This document shows, piece after piece, positions 42,430-50,194 of a DNA stretch of 64,000 bases. The notes beneath the pieces were generated by a model. That model was not told where the DNA came from, searched no databases, and worked only from the letters and a program-made list of their open reading frames with translations. Numbering within the stretch: position 1 is the stretch's first letter; each line of letters opens with the position of its first letter. The DNA is taken from positions 1,426,001 to 1,490,000 of the forward strand of contig NZ_OZ240249.1 in assembly GCF_965198245.1 (NCBI RefSeq). Direction: 5' to 3'. A program made the position numbers and the translations under genes. This DNA is from Poriferisodalis sp965198245 (GTDB lineage: Bacteria; Actinomycetota; Acidimicrobiia; Acidimicrobiales; Poriferisodalaceae).

Positions 42430-43236
42430 GTGTCAGCAAATGCGACCCCCAACGGGACCGTAGATGGGGTCGCAGCAGGTGCCTCTGCAGGTGCCGGCGA
42501 GCCGACCCGCATTGGCATCATCGGCGGCACCGGCCCAGCCGGCGCGGCGCTGGCGACCCGGTTGGCCGACATCGGCTGTGAAGTGACGCTGGGATCTCGT
42601 TCGAAGTACCGGTCGATGGAAGTGGTCGACAATATTCTGGATCGCTGGCCTGAGCGGCACCTGCGCATCCACCCCGGTGCCAACAGCCTCGCCGCGGAGG
42701 AGCCCACGGTCGTGATCGCCACTCCGTGGGACGCGGCAGCAATCACAGCTCGGGGCGTCGCCGAGCACTTGCGCGGCAAGGTGGTGGCGACGATGTCGAA
42801 CGCGCTGGCCCGCGTGGACGACGAGTTCGTGCCGCTGATCCCGCCCAGGGGCTCGGTCGCGGCTTCGGTTCAGGCGTCGCTGCCGGACTCCCGAGTCGCC
42901 GCTGCCCTGCAGCACGTGCCTGCGACCGAGCTCGGCAATCTCGACGAGCCGGTGGACGGCGACATCCTCATCTGCAGCGATCACCGCGAGGCCACCTGGC
43001 ATATCGCCGAGATCGTGGACCGCATGCCCGGCGCGCGAGCGCTCGACTGCGGGAACCTGTCAAATGCAACAGCCATCGAGGCATTCACTGCGGTGCTGAT
43101 GCAGCTCAACACGCGGTACCGCACCCGTGTGGCCCTTCGGCTGGTCGGCTTGGATCACGTCCCGATCAGCGTGCTCGGGGGCGGGCCGAGCCACCCTGAC
43201 GCAGCGCAGCCGAGCGCCGAGACCGTCCCCGACTGA
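42430..43236 (+). CDS. npdG: NADPH-dependent F420 oxidoreductase
   Basis: The product is 268 aa from GTG 42430. It moves hydride between NADP(H) and coenzyme F420. IGIIGGTGPAGAALATRLADIGCEVTLGSR is the characteristic NADP-binding start, followed by VVIATPWDAAAIT and GKVVATMSNAL, then ASLPDSRVAAALQHVPATEL and GDILICSDHREA. The preceding 25 residues are low complexity. It implies F420 metabolism in the organism, as in Acidimicrobiia and other actinobacteria. Upstream lies fabI on the opposite strand (divergent); mshC follows after 30 bp. Confidence 0.87.
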   Translation: MSANATPNGTVDGVAAGASAGAGEPTRIGIIGGTGPAGAALATRLADIGCEVTLGSRSKYRSMEVVDNILDRWPERHLRIHPGANSLAAEEPTVVIATPWDAAAITARGVAEHLRGKVVATMSNALARVDDEFVPLIPPRGSVAASVQASLPDSRVAAALQHVPATELGNLDEPVDGDILICSDHREATWHIAEIVDRMPGARALDCGNLSNATAIEAFTAVLMQLNTRYRTRVALRLVGLDHVPISVLGGGPSHPDAAQPSAETVPD

Positions 43237-43266
43237 GCCGATGGCTGGTGCTCTGAGCGCAGAGCG

Positions 43267-44385
43267 ATGAGGCTGTACGAGACGCAGCGGCGGGCCATCG
43301 TGCCGCTCAGCGTGCGCCCAGGCAACACGCTGCGCATGTACGTGTGCGGGATCACGCCCTATGACGCCACCCACGTGGGCCACGCCGCCACGTTCCTGGC
43401 CTACGACGTGCTGCAGCGGCGACTGCGGGATCTTGGCTGGCGCACCCGGTGCGTCCGCAACATCACCGACGTGGACGACGACCTGCTGGCGCGGGCGCGT
43501 GCCATGGGCGTGCACTACCTGGATCTGGCGGCGGGGTCGCTGGCTGCGTTCGACGCAGACATGGAGGCGCTGGGGCTGCTGCGGGCCGACAGCGAGCCCC
43601 GAGCCACCTCAGCAATCTCCGACATCCGGCGAGTGATCGGCCAGTTGCTCGACAGCGGACACGCATATCGCAGTGGCGAAGGTGTCTATTTCGACGTCTC
43701 GACGGCACCCGGCTTCGGGGAGCTGAGCCGGCTCAGCGTCACCGAGATGATCGAGTTGGCCCGCAGGCGTGGCGGTCGGCCTGACGATCCAGACAAGCGC
43801 AAACCCCTGGATTTCGTGCTGTGGCAACGTGCAGCTCCCGACGAACCGGAATGGTCGTCGTTGTGGGGTCCGGGCCGCCCCGGGTGGCATGTGGAGTGCT
43901 CTGCTCTGTCGCTCGCTCACCTCGGTCAGACGATCGATGTGCACGGTGGCGGAAGCGACCTGGTGTTCCCGCACCACGAGTGCTCCAGGGCACAGTCCGA
44001 AGCCATCACCGGTGGACCGTTCGTGCGCCACTGGATGCATACCTCGATGGTGCGACAGGGTGGCGCCAAGATGTCCAAATCGGCAGGAAACCTCGTGTTT
44101 GTGTCCGACTTGCGCGAGCGCTGGGAGCCCATGGCGCTGCGGTTGGCGCTGCTGGGTGCGCACTATCGGGCCGATTGGGACTGGGATGAGCGCCGTGTGG
44201 CCGATGCGGCCCGGCGACTCGTGCGCTGGCGGGCGGCGGGTCCCGGCGACGGAGCGCTGTCGAGCGTCCGCGAGCGTCTGGACGACGATCTCGACACGCC
44301 GGGCGCGCTCGCAGCAATCGACACGGCCGTCGCGGACGGTGAGTCCGCCAGCGACGCAGCTGCCCTGCTCGGCGTTGTGCTCTAG
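43267..44385 (+). CDS. mshC: Mycothiol ligase MshC (cysteine:glucosaminyl-inositol ligase)
   Basis: The product is 372 aa. It is a cysteinyl-tRNA-synthetase-like enzyme that joins cysteine to GlcN-Ins in mycothiol synthesis. MYVCGITPYDATHVGHAATFLAYD carries the MshC-type start and the HIGH motif (H36-V-G-H39), and KMSKS lies at 268-272. It has no anticodon-binding domain, which separates it from CysS, and lacks CysS-specific C-terminal regions. It is slightly shorter than the usual 400-410 aa. The downstream gene order leads into the phosphatidylinositol lipid operon. Confidence 0.88.
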   Translation: MRLYETQRRAIVPLSVRPGNTLRMYVCGITPYDATHVGHAATFLAYDVLQRRLRDLGWRTRCVRNITDVDDDLLARARAMGVHYLDLAAGSLAAFDADMEALGLLRADSEPRATSAISDIRRVIGQLLDSGHAYRSGEGVYFDVSTAPGFGELSRLSVTEMIELARRRGGRPDDPDKRKPLDFVLWQRAAPDEPEWSSLWGPGRPGWHVECSALSLAHLGQTIDVHGGGSDLVFPHHECSRAQSEAITGGPFVRHWMHTSMVRQGGAKMSKSAGNLVFVSDLRERWEPMALRLALLGAHYRADWDWDERRVADAARRLVRWRAAGPGDGALSSVRERLDDDLDTPGALAAIDTAVADGESASDAAALLGVVL

Positions 44386-44446
44386 TTCGTGCGAGAAGCG
44401 CAAGCAGCCGCGAGCGCCTGCGAGGGCGCCGGTAGCGTTGGCCTCG

Positions 44447-45022
44447 ATGGCCGAGCCAGACGACCTCGGCGAGGTGCGCGACGCGCTTCCCGCTGATCTG
44501 GACCGAGGATTTGTCGGCGCGTACAAGTTCCCCGACAACTCGCGGCGCAAGATCACCGGCGCACTGTGTTTCGCAGCGGGTGTGTGGGCTGCTACAGCGG
44601 CGCTTGCCGCTGACAGCGAATCGGTCCTGCTCAACGAAGGCGTGGCGGTAGGCGGTGTGCTGCTCGCCCTCGCCGGCCTCTACCAATTCGCAGCGGGACG
44701 TCGATTCGCTGCCAATGAGAACGAAGCGTTGGTCGCCGCAGTCACCGACGTCGGTTTTGCTGTCGGGCACGCCAGCGCGCAGCTCGGCTGGCGGGGCTGG
44801 ATGAGCCGCCCCACATGGCGAGTGCTCGTGTATTCGGCGGAAGACCCGCCTGAGCGCAGAGGCTTGGTGCTCGTGGATGCGCTGAGCGGTTCCGTGCTCG
44901 AGCGTTGGGTGGAGGACAATCCCGAGACCTGGATTGAGACGGCGCCCAGCTCAGCGCCAGAGGCTCCCGACGCCGCTGGTGTGCACACGAGCGCAATCCC
45001 GGAGCCCGGCGACGGGAGCTGA
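44447..45022 (+). CDS. Small membrane protein of unknown function, upstream of pgsA
   Basis: The product is 191 aa from ATG 44447, with TAGCGT (44433-44438) 8 nt upstream and no Shine-Dalgarno. Two hydrophobic segments (about residues 48-66 and 70-88) are followed by a soluble C-terminal half with GWRGWMSRPTWRVLVYSAEDPPERRGLVLVDALSG and a Pro/Ala-rich tail. Its stop is 2 bp before pgsA, so it belongs to the lipid operon. No family recognised. Confidence 0.7.
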   Translation: MAEPDDLGEVRDALPADLDRGFVGAYKFPDNSRRKITGALCFAAGVWAATAALAADSESVLLNEGVAVGGVLLALAGLYQFAAGRRFAANENEALVAAVTDVGFAVGHASAQLGWRGWMSRPTWRVLVYSAEDPPERRGLVLVDALSGSVLERWVEDNPETWIETAPSSAPEAPDAAGVHTSAIPEPGDGS

Positions 45023-45024
45023 CG

Positions 45025-45618
45025 ATGTTCGATGGCATGTTCCGCAAGGGCGTCGACAGCGTCACGGCGCCGATCGGGCGTGGACTCGCCGCGATCGGCC
45101 TGAGTGCTGACGTGCTCACTGCCTTCGGGCTCGTGATGGCAGCGGCGAGCGCCGTTGCGATTGGTGCAGGCCGACTCGGTCTCGGCACCGTGTTCCTGGT
45201 GGTGACTGCGCTCGCTGACCTCTTTGACGGGCCGGTCGCTGCAGCGCGGGGCACCTCGTCGAGCCGGGGCGCATTCTTTGACTCGACGGCCGACCGGGTC
45301 ACCGACGGCCTGCTGCTGGGTGGCATCGCTTGGTATCTCGCCTCTGAGCACGGCGCGCATTGGGCCGTGTTGCCCATGGCGGTGCTCGGCGTCAGTGCGG
45401 TGATCTCCTACGAGCGTGCCAAGGCTGAATTGCTGGGCTTCGTGGCCAAGGGCGGGCTGATGGAGCGTGCCGAACGCACAGTGGTGATTGCCGTGGCGGT
45501 TGCCTTCGAGGTGTTGCTCATTCCGTTGCTGTGGGTGCTGCTCGCGCTCTCAACCGTGACAGCGGTGATGCGCTTTGTGAAGGTGTGGCGCCAGGCCAGC
45601 GCGCGAATGTCGAAGTGA
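45025..45618 (+). CDS. pgsA: CDP-alcohol phosphatidyltransferase, phosphatidylinositol phosphate synthase-like
   Basis: The product is 197 aa. It joins a CDP-diacylglycerol phosphatidyl group to an inositol phosphate; product by context. The family motif D-x2-D-G-x2-A-R-x8-G-x3-D-x3-D is visible as ADLFDGPVAAARGTSSSRGA then FFDSTAD. All aspartates are present, but the arginine after the first Ala is replaced by Ala (DGPVAA), with an Arg two residues later. About six membrane segments follow. The gene order pgsA - acyltransferase - pimA is the order in Mycobacterium (Rv2612c-Rv2611c-Rv2610c). Confidence 0.85.
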   Translation: MFDGMFRKGVDSVTAPIGRGLAAIGLSADVLTAFGLVMAAASAVAIGAGRLGLGTVFLVVTALADLFDGPVAAARGTSSSRGAFFDSTADRVTDGLLLGGIAWYLASEHGAHWAVLPMAVLGVSAVISYERAKAELLGFVAKGGLMERAERTVVIAVAVAFEVLLIPLLWVLLALSTVTAVMRFVKVWRQASARMSK

Positions 45619-46823
45619 GCGCAGTGCTCCGCCGCCTGCAAGGGCGGGACAAGGCACGCCGCCCGCGAGGGCGGGACAAGGCACGCCGCCCGCGAGGGCG
45701 GGACAAGGCACGCCGCCCGCTAGGGCGGGACAAGGCACGCCGCCCGCGAGGGCGGGACAAGGCACGCCGCCCGCGAGGGCGGGACAAGGCACGCCGCCCG
45801 CTAGGGCGGGACAAGGCAATAGTGCTGGGGTACCAAGCGGGAGCGACCGCAGCCCGGATGGTCCCGCTGTGGCTGGGCGAGCGTTTGGCTGTGCTCGCGG
45901 GCCCCGTGCTGGCGCGGTTGATGCCCGCCAAGGCCGACATGGTGCGCCGGCACCAGACACGGGCACAGCGTTGGATTGCTGCAGGGGCGGGTGCCGGTGG
46001 GTCTGCCGGCGCAGACGCAGACGGCGGCGAACTGGATGCCGGCGCAGACGCAGATGCCGGCGATGCCGGCGCAGACGCAATGGCGGCTGAGCGAGCCGTG
46101 CAGCAGGCCACCGCCGCGGCCTTCAGCTCTTATGCCCGCTACTGGCTGGAGTCGTTCAGGCTGCCCGCGCTGAGTGAGAGCACCCTGGACAGCGGCATCG
46201 ATGTTCCGGCCTACCACCATGTCGAGGAGGCCCTCGAGCGCGGCAATGGCGTCATCTTGGCCCTGCCGCACCTGGGGGGCTGGGAGTGGGCCGGATTCTG
46301 GATGGCGACCGTGAACCGGCTGCCGATCAGCGTGGTGGTCGAGCCCTTGCATCCGCCGGAGCTCTTCGAGTGGTTCGCCAATTTCCGTGAGCGGCTGGGC
46401 ATGCGCGTAGTGCCGCTCGGACCAGACGCGGGCCGCGAGGTGCTGGGTGCGCTGCGGCGCAATGAGATCGTCTGCTTGTTGTGCGATCGTGACCTCACCA
46501 GCGACGGCATCGAGGTCAGCTTCGGCGACGAGCAGACGACGTTGCCGGCAGGTCCGGCGTTGCTGGCACTGCGATCAGGTGCGGCCCTGCTGCCGACCGC
46601 CGTGTACTTCCGACCTCGAGGCAAGCACCTGGGCACGGTTCGGCCGCCGGTAGACGTCACCCGACGCGGGCGCCTCCGTGACGATGTCGCCGCGGTCACC
46701 CAGCGGCTCGCCGACGAGTTGGTGACGCTGATCGCTGCAGAACCGCGCCAGTGGCACCTCTTCGGTCCCAATTGGCCGTCAGACCGACCAGCCGTGTCAG
46801 GCGACGCAGCCGACGGCGACTAG
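45615..46823 (+). CDS. PIM acyltransferase (PatA / LpxL-like)
   Basis: The product is 402 aa from GTG 45615, which overlaps the pgsA stop in GTGA. After the start the first 68 residues are a 9-residue tandem repeat GRDKARRP(R/L) (six full copies), then the family domain: GYQAGATAARMVPLWLGER, a low-complexity Ala/Gly/Asp insert (about 130-155), and ALPHLGGWEWAGFWMA, the H-x4-E acyltransferase catalytic motif. VCLLCDRDLTSDGIEVSFGDE and GPALLALRSGAALLPTAVYF complete the LpxL-like fold. It probably acylates PIM2 on the inner leaflet. The Arg/Lys-rich repeat is unusual and may be an expanded insert. Confidence 0.85.
   Translation: MSAVLRRLQGRDKARRPRGRDKARRPRGRDKARRPLGRDKARRPRGRDKARRPRGRDKARRPLGRDKAIVLGYQAGATAARMVPLWLGERLAVLAGPVLARLMPAKADMVRRHQTRAQRWIAAGAGAGGSAGADADGGELDAGADADAGDAGADAMAAERAVQQATAAAFSSYARYWLESFRLPALSESTLDSGIDVPAYHHVEEALERGNGVILALPHLGGWEWAGFWMATVNRLPISVVVEPLHPPELFEWFANFRERLGMRVVPLGPDAGREVLGALRRNEIVCLLCDRDLTSDGIEVSFGDEQTTLPAGPALLALRSGAALLPTAVYFRPRGKHLGTVRPPVDVTRRGRLRDDVAAVTQRLADELVTLIAAEPRQWHLFGPNWPSDRPAVSGDAADGD
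45642..45818 (+). repeat. 27-bp tandem repeat (6 full copies plus 15 bp) in the acyltransferase start
   Basis: Units begin every 27 bp from 45642 (GGGCGGGACAAGGCACGCCG then CCCGC(G/T)A). They read GRDKARRP(R/L), with final residues R,R,L,R,R,L, so an 81-bp block is itself duplicated. CCGCCC-GCGA-GGGCGG across each junction forms a 6-bp GC stem with a 4-nt GCGA or GCTA loop. Hairpins can therefore form one after another, starting about 40 nt into the gene. Confidence 0.95.
46003..46081 (+). repeat. Imperfect repeat of GCCGGCGCAGACGCA inside the acyltransferase
   Basis: The 15-bp core appears three times (near 46005, 46038, 46065) within a run that codes for Ala/Gly/Asp. It forms a low-complexity loop not seen in the catalytic core. 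Confidence 0.6.
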
Positions 46824-46936
46824 CGGAAGCGTCAAGAGAGCGCATTGTGCGACCCGCACACCGCGCCTAGCGTCTGGGCGGCAGTGAGGATTGCTGCGCA
46901 GATCGTCAGTGAGGTGCGACCTATGAGGTTCTGCCC

Positions 46937-48016
46937 GTGAGAATCGGGATCATCTCGCCCTACAGCCTGACCAGCCCTGGCGGTGTCCAGATGCAGGTGC
47001 TGGGTTTGGCTCGAGCTTTGGCTGCGAGCGGCCACGAGACACGAGTGCTCGCTCCTTGCGACGGCGCACCGCCCCAGACCGGTGTCACACCTCTGGGCGC
47101 AAGCATTCCTACCTTCACGAACGGATCGGTCGCCCCGATTGCGCCCGACTTCGCCTGCACGCTGCGCACGGTTCGGGCGCTGCGTGACGAGCAGTTCGAT
47201 GTCCTGCACCTGCATGAGCCGCTGTGTCCCGGGCCGACGCAGACAGCTCTGTTCCTAGGCTCGACGCCCACCGTCGGCACGTGGCATGCAGCGGGGGGCA
47301 GCCTTGCGTACTTGGTGCCGGGAACACGGTGGCTGGCGACGAGGATCGACATTCGGGCCGCTGTCTCGACCGATGCCGCCGAGATGGCCCGTGATGGCGT
47401 GGGCGGCGACTACGAGTTGGTCTTCAACGGTGTCGAGCTGGATCGCTTCGACGAAGTCGCTCCCATGCGCAGCCCCGCACCCACGATCGCGTACATCGGT
47501 CGCCACGAGCCGCGCAAGGGCCTCACGGTGCTCCTCGAAGCCATGTCGCGGCTGCCTGAGGGAGTTCGTCTGTGGGTGATGTCGCGCGGCCCGCAGACCG
47601 AGGAGCTGCAGCGCAGATACCAGCGCGACACGCGCATCGAGTGGCTCGGACGGGTCAGCGAGACCGAGAAGCTGGCTCGCATCAAGGGCGCCGACGTGTT
47701 CTGCGTGCCGTCATTGCGTGGCGAGAGTTTCGGCGTGGTGCTCATCGAAGCCATGGCTGCACGAACGCCGGTGGTAGCGAGCGATCTGCCCGGATACCGC
47801 AACGTCGTTCGCATTGGGGACGAAGCCGAGCTTGTCGCCCCCGGCGATCCGGCAGCGTTGGCAGCAGCGCTCCTGCGATTGCTGAGGCGCCCCGACCGCG
47901 CCGCGGACTTCGTGGCGGCTGGCCGCCAGCGCGCCGAGCAGTTGTCGATGGCTCGGCTGGCCGAGATCTACCTCGATATGTACGGACGTGCCATCGCGCG
48001 ACGCCGTGCCAGCTGA
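46937..48016 (+). CDS. pimA: Phosphatidylinositol alpha-mannosyltransferase (GT4)
   Basis: The product is 359 aa from GTG 46937. It transfers mannose from GDP-mannose to phosphatidylinositol, the first PIM step. The N-terminus MRIGIISPYSLTSPGGVQMQVLGLARALAASGHETRVLAP matches mycobacterial PimA closely, including the GGV nucleotide/acceptor loop. HLHEPLCPG, IAYIGRHEPRKGLTVLLEA and the E-x7-E motif in ESFGVVLIEAMAA belong to the C-terminal sugar-nucleotide domain. Position after pgsA and the acyltransferase supports the assignment. Confidence 0.92.
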   Translation: MRIGIISPYSLTSPGGVQMQVLGLARALAASGHETRVLAPCDGAPPQTGVTPLGASIPTFTNGSVAPIAPDFACTLRTVRALRDEQFDVLHLHEPLCPGPTQTALFLGSTPTVGTWHAAGGSLAYLVPGTRWLATRIDIRAAVSTDAAEMARDGVGGDYELVFNGVELDRFDEVAPMRSPAPTIAYIGRHEPRKGLTVLLEAMSRLPEGVRLWVMSRGPQTEELQRRYQRDTRIEWLGRVSETEKLARIKGADVFCVPSLRGESFGVVLIEAMAARTPVVASDLPGYRNVVRIGDEAELVAPGDPAALAAALLRLLRRPDRAADFVAAGRQRAEQLSMARLAEIYLDMYGRAIARRRAS

Positions 48017-48074
48017 GGTCTGCCCGTCAAGCTGTGCCACCTGTGCTGTGCCAATAGTGATTGGGGCCGCTTGA

Positions 48075-48890
48075 ATGCAGCAGGTGGACCCGCTGTTCGC
48101 CATCTACCGCAGTCGAGCCGACAAGCTGCTGGCGGAATTCTGGGCCGTGCATCTCGTTGCAGGGGCGATCGTGGGCGTGCTGGTGGCGCTGTTCACGCCT
48201 CTGGGCTGGTGGGTGATGCCGATCGCGCTCGCAGCGGCCTGCGGGCTCGCCGCTACCTGGCTGGCTGTCGGAGAGCGACGCTTGCGAAATGCGCTGTTCG
48301 GAGCCAGTTCGAAGGTGTGTGAATTCGAAGACGAGCCTCGCCTGGCGAATGTCGTTGACGGCGTCTGCCTGCTGGTGGGGGTTCAAGTGCCGGCACTCCT
48401 CGTCGCTCCCAGCAGCGGGGCGAACGCCGCTGCGTTTGGCCGGCAATCCGACCGGTCCACGGTTGTCGTCACACAGGGCTTGCTCGACTCGCTGAACCGC
48501 ATCGAGCTGGAGGCCGTCGTTGCGCGGCTGCTGACACAGATTCGTGACGGGCGTAGTGCCTACCTGACCACAGCGGTGACGACGGTGGGGCTGCCCGCGC
48601 TGCTGTGGACCTCCCTGTGGCTGTTCGTCCAGGCCCGCTTGGAGCGCGAGGCCAGCACCGGCAGCGACTTCGACGACGACGCCGAAGCCGTGAGACTGAC
48701 CCGCTACCCACCAGGTCTCGCCGACGCGCTCGAAACGATGTCGGGAGCGGCTGTGCGTACCGATGCACCGAGAGTGACGTGGCCGCTGTGGCTGGCCGAT
48801 CCGAGAGCTGCCGAGACCCAGCTCCCGGACGACTTGCCCGACTACCGCGCAGACCTCGAGACGCGAGTTGCCGTCCTGCGTGAATTCTGA
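48075..48890 (+). CDS. M48-like protein without zinc motif (pseudoprotease)
   Basis: The product is 271 aa. Two membrane segments near the N-terminus (about 24-65) are followed by a region resembling HtpX/M48: LLVAPSSGANAAAFGRQSDRSTVVVTQGLLDSLNRIELEAVVARLLTQIRDG. Family members have HExxH in place of RLLTQ, so the zinc-binding histidines and catalytic Glu are gone, while the surrounding pattern (N-A-F, V-V-T-x-G-L-L, L-x-x-x-E-L-E) remains. Another membrane segment and a soluble C-terminus follow. It may be a non-catalytic partner or scaffold. It ends the lipid operon. Confidence 0.72.
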   Translation: MQQVDPLFAIYRSRADKLLAEFWAVHLVAGAIVGVLVALFTPLGWWVMPIALAAACGLAATWLAVGERRLRNALFGASSKVCEFEDEPRLANVVDGVCLLVGVQVPALLVAPSSGANAAAFGRQSDRSTVVVTQGLLDSLNRIELEAVVARLLTQIRDGRSAYLTTAVTTVGLPALLWTSLWLFVQARLEREASTGSDFDDDAEAVRLTRYPPGLADALETMSGAAVRTDAPRVTWPLWLADPRAAETQLPDDLPDYRADLETRVAVLREF

Positions 48891-49042
48891 GGACAGCGTG
48901 AATTCGCTGGAGCAGTTCAGGGGTGGGAACACCCGAAGACGTAGCAGTCGTATCGGTCACGTGGTTGCGAGGTTCTCGGCGAGGATGCCCTTCGTCTGAG
49001 CGGTTGTGACAACGGCCGGTAGCGCTGCCGGCGCGGACTCGT

Positions 49043-49079
49043 GGATCTCCGCTGGTATCTAGGACTCCTGCGGAGATCC
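49043..49079. repeat. Strong inverted repeat over the end of the toxin gene
   Basis: GGATCTCCGC (49043-49052) and GCGGAGATCC (49070-49079) form a perfect 10-bp stem with a 17-nt loop. The stop of the minus-strand nucleotidyltransferase gene (49059-49061) lies in the loop. There is no T-run, so it is not a classic terminator; RNA protection or a recombination site is possible. The remaining sequence between 48891 and 49042 holds only a short GGGTG-GGAA-CACCC hairpin and a repeated GCGTGAATTC. Confidence 0.6.
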
Positions 49080-49721
49080 GTCGTTCGAACAGGTCTGGTT
49101 CTCGTGTTGTTCGAGTTCGTAGCGCCATTGATGAACCCAGTCGCGCAGACGTCGGTGATCCTCGGGGTCCATAGCGAACTCGCCAGCATGACGATGATCG
49201 AAGACGCCAAGGGCGTCAGCGAGGGATGCGATGTCGAAGCCGGGATCCTTCTCGGCTGCGAGGCGGTACATCTCGTCAGTGCTGAAACGCTGGGCGAGCG
49301 CGTGCACATCGCGGAAGTCCCTGGGGGCGGCTCGGCCCCACAAGGCGAGGAGCTTGTCAGCAGCGAGTTCGTCGGCGGACAGGACCCGGCCGGCTTCTCC
49401 GTCCACGGTTGGGAAGCGCCGGTAGTCGTGAGACAGGTCGATCGTGATCGTGTTCGTGTCGTCAGAAACTCGCAGGCGTGCAAAGCCCGGTCCGGTCTGG
49501 ATGCGGTCGACGCGCAGCCCATCGGCCGCCAACGCGGCCTCGACCGCCGGAATGAACCGCTCGGCTTGTGAGGCCGAGGCTGCGAAGAAGTCAAGATCCG
49601 ACGTGGCGCGATCCACGATCCCCAGCACGATGAGAGCGCCGCCGCCAGCGAGCGCGACCGATTCGCTGTCCGGCAGTGGACCTACGACGTGCCAGACGCG
49701 GCGCTGCAGGTCAGTAAGCAC
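49059..49721 (-). CDS. Nucleotidyltransferase toxin-like protein (AbiEii/DUF6036 type)
   Basis: The product is 220 aa from GTG 49721, whose first base is shared with the stop of the upstream gene (TAGTG). The nucleotidyltransferase core is LAGGGALIVLGIVDRATSDLDFFA (G-G-G...S-D-L-D), then ITIDLSHDYR and ELAADKLLALWGRAAPRDFRDVHAL, the metal-binding and helical elements of this fold. The C-terminal half is helical. With the small gene before it, this forms a toxin-antitoxin-like pair. The substrate is unknown. Confidence 0.78.
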   Translation of the reverse strand: MLTDLQRRVWHVVGPLPDSESVALAGGGALIVLGIVDRATSDLDFFAASASQAERFIPAVEAALAADGLRVDRIQTGPGFARLRVSDDTNTITIDLSHDYRRFPTVDGEAGRVLSADELAADKLLALWGRAAPRDFRDVHALAQRFSTDEMYRLAAEKDPGFDIASLADALGVFDHRHAGEFAMDPEDHRRLRDWVHQWRYELEQHENQTCSNDGSPQES

Positions 49722-50035
49722 TACTCAGGCAGCAGGCCGCGGCCTCGCAGCCACGCCGTCCAGCGTTCACGCACGTGCGGCGACAGCCAGAGGTCTTCCC
49801 AGACGTCGAGGAGCTGGTTGAGGTCGATGTAATGAAGCACGTCGTCCTCGGTGCCTTCGGTCATGACGAGCTCATACACAGATCGCATCTGGTCGGCATT
49901 CGACATGTCGTAGTCGCCCTGACCGCTCCAAGCGATATGAAGAGGCAGCGTCACCCGGCCAGTCACGGGCGCGACTGAGACCTCCCCGAGATCGTCGGGG
50001 ATCTCGACAGGTCGCGAGAACCGGGTCGTGGCCAC
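49721..50035 (-). CDS. Putative antitoxin partner of the nucleotidyltransferase
   Basis: The product is 104 aa. GTG 50035 is preferred because TAAACT (50048-50043) lies 7 nt upstream, a leaderless-type arrangement; an in-frame start at 50095 would add 20 residues. No family is recognised. The sequence is acidic, with a beta-rich first half (VSVAPVTGRVTLPLHIAWSG) and a helical second half (DVWEDLWLSPHVRERWTAWLRGRG). The antitoxin role is inferred only from the overlap with the nucleotidyltransferase gene. Confidence 0.55.
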   Translation of the reverse strand: MATTRFSRPVEIPDDLGEVSVAPVTGRVTLPLHIAWSGQGDYDMSNADQMRSVYELVMTEGTEDDVLHYIDLNQLLDVWEDLWLSPHVRERWTAWLRGRGLLPE

Positions 50036-50182
50036 GACACCAAGTTTAGGGAGCGAGTGTGTGACGGTCGCCCCGGGCCTCGATCCGGTTGGCACCAGCG
50101 TCGCTGTTCCGCCTGTGGCACCGTGCTCGACCCCACAGCGTTCGGGCCCGACAATCCCGTCTGCGCTTCGGAAACCGGTCCC

Positions 50183-50194
50183 TACACTGAGCCC
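50183..50194 (+). promoter_or_regulatory. Leaderless-type -10 box of pdxS
   Basis: TACACT (50183-50188) and the 6-nt spacer GAGCCC precede ATG 50195. No Shine-Dalgarno is present. The same spacer occurs before pfkA. Confidence 0.5.

Noticed and set aside
45642..45818. Possible CRISPR array (regular 27-bp repeats)
   Set aside because: The units are directly adjacent with no variable spacers, lie inside a coding frame, and no cas genes are nearby.
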